64,000 nucleotides of DNA, taken from NCBI GenBank assembly GCA_965267505.1, contig OZ254081.1, positions 372,001 through 436,000 on the forward strand, written 5' to 3'. The translations under genes were made by a program, and so were the position numbers. The notes under the pieces are model-generated. The model was not told the origin of the DNA. It ran no database searches and worked only from the letters and a program-made list of their open reading frames with translations. Of this stretch, positions 61,283 through 64,000 are shown piece after piece. Positions within the stretch are counted from its first letter, which is position 1. Each line of letters starts with the position of its first letter. This DNA comes from JANQHS01 sp965267505. GTDB taxonomy: Bacteria; Bacteroidota; Bacteroidia; Cytophagales; CCMP332.

Positions 61283-61867
61283 CTACCTGAAGGATATTAT
61301 CCTTTTTACATATTTCCCAAGGATATCAAATTCAATATTCATTTCTGCTCCGGGTATGAGATCGTGGAAATTTGTTTGCTCGTAGGTGTATGGAATAATA
61401 GCCACCTGAAATCCCTTTTCTTCAAGTTTGGCTATAGTAAGGCTAACACCATTCAGGGCTATACTTCCTTTTTCTACCAATAGGTCCAATTGCTGCCTTA
61501 GTTCAATCGAATAATACCAGCTCCCATTTTCCTCACTTATTCTAGTAAGCAACCCAATAGTGTCTACATGTCCCTGTACAACGTGCCCATCAAGCCTACC
61601 ATTAGCCTGAAGGCTCCTTTCGAGGTTCACAAGATTCCCCGGTTCCAAACTTCCCAGATTACTTTTCTCAAGGGTTTCCTTTATCGCCACCACTTCATAG
61701 CTGGAGGAACTGATCTTCTCAATAGTTAAACAAACCCCATTATGACTAAGGCTTTGATCTACCTTTAATTGATCTAAAAATTCACACTCAAGAGTGATCC
61801 TTTTATTAGTTCCTTCATTCCGGACCTCTAGAACTCTTCCCAATCCTTCTATGATTCCCGTAAACAT
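61283..61867 (-). CDS. ribE: Riboflavin synthase, alpha chain
   Basis: Makes riboflavin from two molecules of 6,7-dimethyl-8-ribityllumazine. It has 194 residues in two lumazine-binding repeats. MFTGIIEGLGRV is the invariant N-terminus; SHNGVCLTIEKI (repeat 1) and ALNGVSLTIAKL (repeat 2), with GHVVQGHVD, are the hallmark segments. The ATG shares one base with the stop of the sugar transferase (TAATG). Other riboflavin genes are elsewhere. Confidence 0.97.
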   Translation of the reverse strand: MFTGIIEGLGRVLEVRNEGTNKRITLECEFLDQLKVDQSLSHNGVCLTIEKISSSSYEVVAIKETLEKSNLGSLEPGNLVNLERSLQANGRLDGHVVQGHVDTIGLLTRISEENGSWYYSIELRQQLDLLVEKGSIALNGVSLTIAKLEEKGFQVAIIPYTYEQTNFHDLIPGAEMNIEFDILGKYVKRIISFR

Positions 61868-63264
61868 TATTTACCCCTCCCCTGTAAGATTATAAAAATT
61901 GTCAAGAAAAGAATCCTTAGGTCCAAACCGGGCGAGATGTTCTCTAAATAAATGACATCGTATTTCAGCCTTTCAACCATCTGGTCCAGGTTTTCAGCAT
62001 AGCCCAATTTTACCTGACCCAAAGAGGTAATCCCTGGCCTGATCTTTTGAAGGTGCCGGTAATAAGGTGCTTCCTCCATTATTTTGTTGATAAAAAACTG
62101 CCTTTCAGGCCTGGGACCCACGATGGACATATCACCCATAATAACATTAAAGAATTGAGGGAGTTCGTCAATCCTGGTCCTTCGCATTATTCGTCCCCAA
62201 GGAGTAATTCTTTGGTCATCACGGGAGGACAACTGAGGACCATGCTTTTCAGCGTCCATGACCATGGATCTAAACTTTATGATATTAAAGGGCTTTCCCT
62301 TTTGTCCTATCCTTTCCTGAAGAAAAAATATCGGGCCTTTAGAGCTAAAAAGAGTAATCAATGAAAAGATCAGGAAAAAAGGAAACCCAATAACTAACAC
62401 CAGTGTGGAGGCGAGGATATCAAATATCCTTTTGTAGACTTGTATCCATACCGGTACAAGCTTTTTCTTGATTTCAATTAAGGGAGCACCAAAAATATGT
62501 TGAACCCTTACCGACCCAATTAGGATCTCATAGAGATCCGCGGAAATGGATGTATTGATCGAGAAATTATCCAATCGGCCGATGATCTCTTCCAAAAGGT
62601 GGTGATCTTTCTCGTCCAAAGCAATGATAGCATCTTCAGGTTGTATTTCCTGAATGGCACCTTCAAGATCTTTTATACTGCCCAAATAAGCCAGGTTGCC
62701 ATTAAGGCTACAATTCTCTGTATCGACTTTTATATACCCTACTATCTTATGCCCAAGATCTCCATGATTTATATCCAATTGATCCAAAAGATCTCTGGCT
62801 CTCGCCCCACAACCTATGATCAGAGTCGTAAAATATATGTCTCCTTTCCTGACCAAATGCTTTATCCAGGTCAAAGCCGAAAGCCTGAAGAAGGAAGAAA
62901 CAGAGAAATGAAGAAAGAGAAGCCAACCCAGGGTCTGATAATATTGGGTGTAGGTTTTTACTCCAACATCATCCAGAAGCAAAATGAAAAATATTATTAG
63001 AGATCCAACAAATGAACTCGCTCCCAGGTTTTGGATCTCCTTTAAGCGCGATCTTCTTTCAGGGCCCTGGTACATGCCGTACATCCAATAAAGGCAAAGC
63101 CAGAAAACGGCCACTCCAAGAGCGGAAAGGACTTGTTTGGAGTGCAAAGGGGTTATTGGCTCATCAAGAATCCTTTGGCGAACCGAAAAGAATATCGCAT
63201 AGGCAAGAAAGGCACCTATGAGGTCGGCAGTAATCAACAATACACCTGGGAACTTCCTATTCAA
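61867..63264 (-). CDS. Polyprenyl-phosphate sugar phosphotransferase (WbaP/WcaJ-like)
   Basis: A 465-residue initiating transferase that places the first sugar phosphate on undecaprenyl phosphate for surface polysaccharide. The front half has four or five membrane helices (about 5-135) and a soluble Rossmann-like region (about 140-240, TLIIGCGARARDLLDQL). The C-terminal bacterial sugar transferase domain shows KRIFDILAS, GPIFFLQERIGQKGKPFN, FRSMV, RTRIDELPQFFNVIMGDMS and VGPRPE. The start is TTG at 63264, three bases from the TAG of the upstream gene. Overlaps ribE by one base. Confidence 0.93.
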   Translation of the reverse strand: MNRKFPGVLLITADLIGAFLAYAIFFSVRQRILDEPITPLHSKQVLSALGVAVFWLCLYWMYGMYQGPERRSRLKEIQNLGASSFVGSLIIFFILLLDDVGVKTYTQYYQTLGWLLFLHFSVSSFFRLSALTWIKHLVRKGDIYFTTLIIGCGARARDLLDQLDINHGDLGHKIVGYIKVDTENCSLNGNLAYLGSIKDLEGAIQEIQPEDAIIALDEKDHHLLEEIIGRLDNFSINTSISADLYEILIGSVRVQHIFGAPLIEIKKKLVPVWIQVYKRIFDILASTLVLVIGFPFFLIFSLITLFSSKGPIFFLQERIGQKGKPFNIIKFRSMVMDAEKHGPQLSSRDDQRITPWGRIMRRTRIDELPQFFNVIMGDMSIVGPRPERQFFINKIMEEAPYYRHLQKIRPGITSLGQVKLGYAENLDQMVERLKYDVIYLENISPGLDLRILFLTIFIILQGRGK

Positions 63265-63267
63265 TTT

Positions 63268-64000
63268 CTAGGGATGTGCTATTCTTAGGTTATCGAAAGA
63301 CGCGTAGGAATCGCTTGCTTTTTCTTGGTTATTCCTGTTAGAATAGATAAATATCTGAAAATCGGGGTCAGCTGGCAGGAATTGCGACAAAAAGCCAATA
63401 TCGTCCGTTAGAAACAAATACACTTTTAAATATTCTCCCTCCGTTGGGGGTAACACAATAGTAGTAGTGTTGTTAATATCATTTGCAAAGAGATCAACGA
63501 AGATTCTTATGTTGGAATTATAATCCATTTCAAAATAGACCTGGGTTGGAGGAGCTGGTAATTTCCCCGCAGTCCTTTGCACCATCCCAAAATTCCTTGA
63601 GTCATCTGCTTCAAGGGAAAAATATGCAGCACCTAAGCCTTGGTTTGGCCCGCCTCTCAATATAGCAGGGTCGATCTCCTGAATAGGTATTTCACATAAC
63701 TGACAAATAATGTATCTCCTAAAGGATTGGGACTCAAAATTTTCAAAAGATACGACTGGAAATTCAACCCCATTACCTTCCTCCTTATAGGAAAAATTGG
63801 GTTGGATCGTAGTAACCTCTTTTTCTACTAATGGCACATTCGTCTTAAACACCTCGTAAAAAGGATAAGGCTCATGCTTGCCAAATGTGAAATCCCTATA
63901 AATTCCTGCAAAGACTTCAACCTCAAGGTTGTTACCGGATTTTAAAACTGGAAACACTAGTGGGTCTTTCGAAGCATCTCTTTCAATCTCATACGCTCCT
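63268..64000 (-). CDS. Hypothetical protein, 5' end cut by the window edge
   Basis: The frame is open from the right edge to a TAG at 63268-63270, 243 complete codons. A GTG at 63957 is not taken as the start because the frame continues upstream with protein-like residues (EIERDASKDPL). The visible part has beta-rich segments (EVEVFAGIYRDFTFG, YLKVYLFLTDDIGFL) and a single CQLC motif (near 63700), and ends DNLRIAHP. I do not recognise the family. An envelope or secreted role would fit its composition. It precedes the sugar transferase by three bases and may be cotranscribed. Confidence 0.7.
   Translation of the reverse strand, partial: GAYEIERDASKDPLVFPVLKSGNNLEVEVFAGIYRDFTFGKHEPYPFYEVFKTNVPLVEKEVTTIQPNFSYKEEGNGVEFPVVSFENFESQSFRRYIICQLCEIPIQEIDPAILRGGPNQGLGAAYFSLEADDSRNFGMVQRTAGKLPAPPTQVYFEMDYNSNIRIFVDLFANDINNTTTIVLPPTEGEYLKVYLFLTDDIGFLSQFLPADPDFQIFIYSNRNNQEKASDSYASFDNLRIAHP

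Noticed and set aside
1..64000. CRISPR arrays, tRNA or rRNA genes, insertion sequences, prophage, toxin-antitoxin or defence genes
   Set aside because: No regular direct repeats, cloverleaf-like or rRNA-like sequence, transposase, integrase or phage genes were seen; almost all sequence is accounted for by ordinary genes.

Overview
The window looks like a chromosome segment from a Bacteroidota bacterium, most likely of the order Flavobacteriales. Four proteins end in type IX secretion (T9SS) sorting domains. Clear hairpin terminators are present but Shine-Dalgarno sites are not, and the recurrent promoter box is TAnnTTTG, the -7 element of this phylum. Many genes belong to families typical of the phylum (PafA phosphatase, Porin_10, DUF5686, DUF4159, DUF6607, LptD with an OstA-like front end). 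I see no rRNA, tRNA, CRISPR array, insertion sequence or prophage. Coding density is very high, with no gene-free stretch longer than 300 bases.

Layout, left to right. 1-6664: an acyl-CoA carboxylase subunit cut by the window edge, then an envelope block (MCE/MlaD protein and cell-wall amidase, divergent from LptD) and a small lipoprotein. 6734-8121: an arsenosugar-type pair (AhpD-like protein and radical SAM ArsS). 8214-14720: three tandem secreted M43 metalloproteases with T9SS tails. 14732-18795: lysS, proline dehydrogenase and a divergent aroB. 18845-20847: a Spy-like protein, an ECF sigma factor, a small membrane protein (candidate anti-sigma) and a membrane-anchored Spy/CnrX-like sensor, probably one regulatory unit. 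20889-25416: DUF3179 protein, PafA phosphatase and lepA. 25497-34710: membrane patatin, DUF5686 outer-membrane protein, fused acyl-CoA mutase IcmF and a DUF481 protein. 34707-38168 (minus): lpxK, putative porin and miaE, with overlapping ends. 38264-41435: a short Nif3, a coiled-coil protein whose zinc ribbon has lost all four cysteines, and a TPR protein.

42065-46251 is a menaquinone block (menI-like thioesterase, menF, menD, menB) ending in an acyl-CoA-binding protein. 46256-50558 carries a reductase, a DMT transporter and a three-gene sugar unit (glycosyltransferase, hexapeptide acyltransferase, RffA-type aminotransferase). 50617-56777 holds rsmE, a DUF4159 protein, a YfiR-SpoIIE sensor phosphatase, a DUF6607 protein and a 14-helix MFS exporter. 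56869-64000 holds a secreted beta-propeller protein, several envelope proteins of unknown function, riboflavin synthase, a polyprenyl-phosphate sugar transferase and a hypothetical protein cut by the right edge.

Most of this is core metabolism and envelope biology. The best candidates for under-described biology are the Spy-sigma-Spy cassette, the metal-less zinc-ribbon protein beside a shortened Nif3, the YfiR-SpoIIE fusion, the terminators that touch the next start codon, and an unannotated membrane-like reading frame at 55037-55276 that has no normal start codon. All domain names come from motif recognition by eye; no database search was run.
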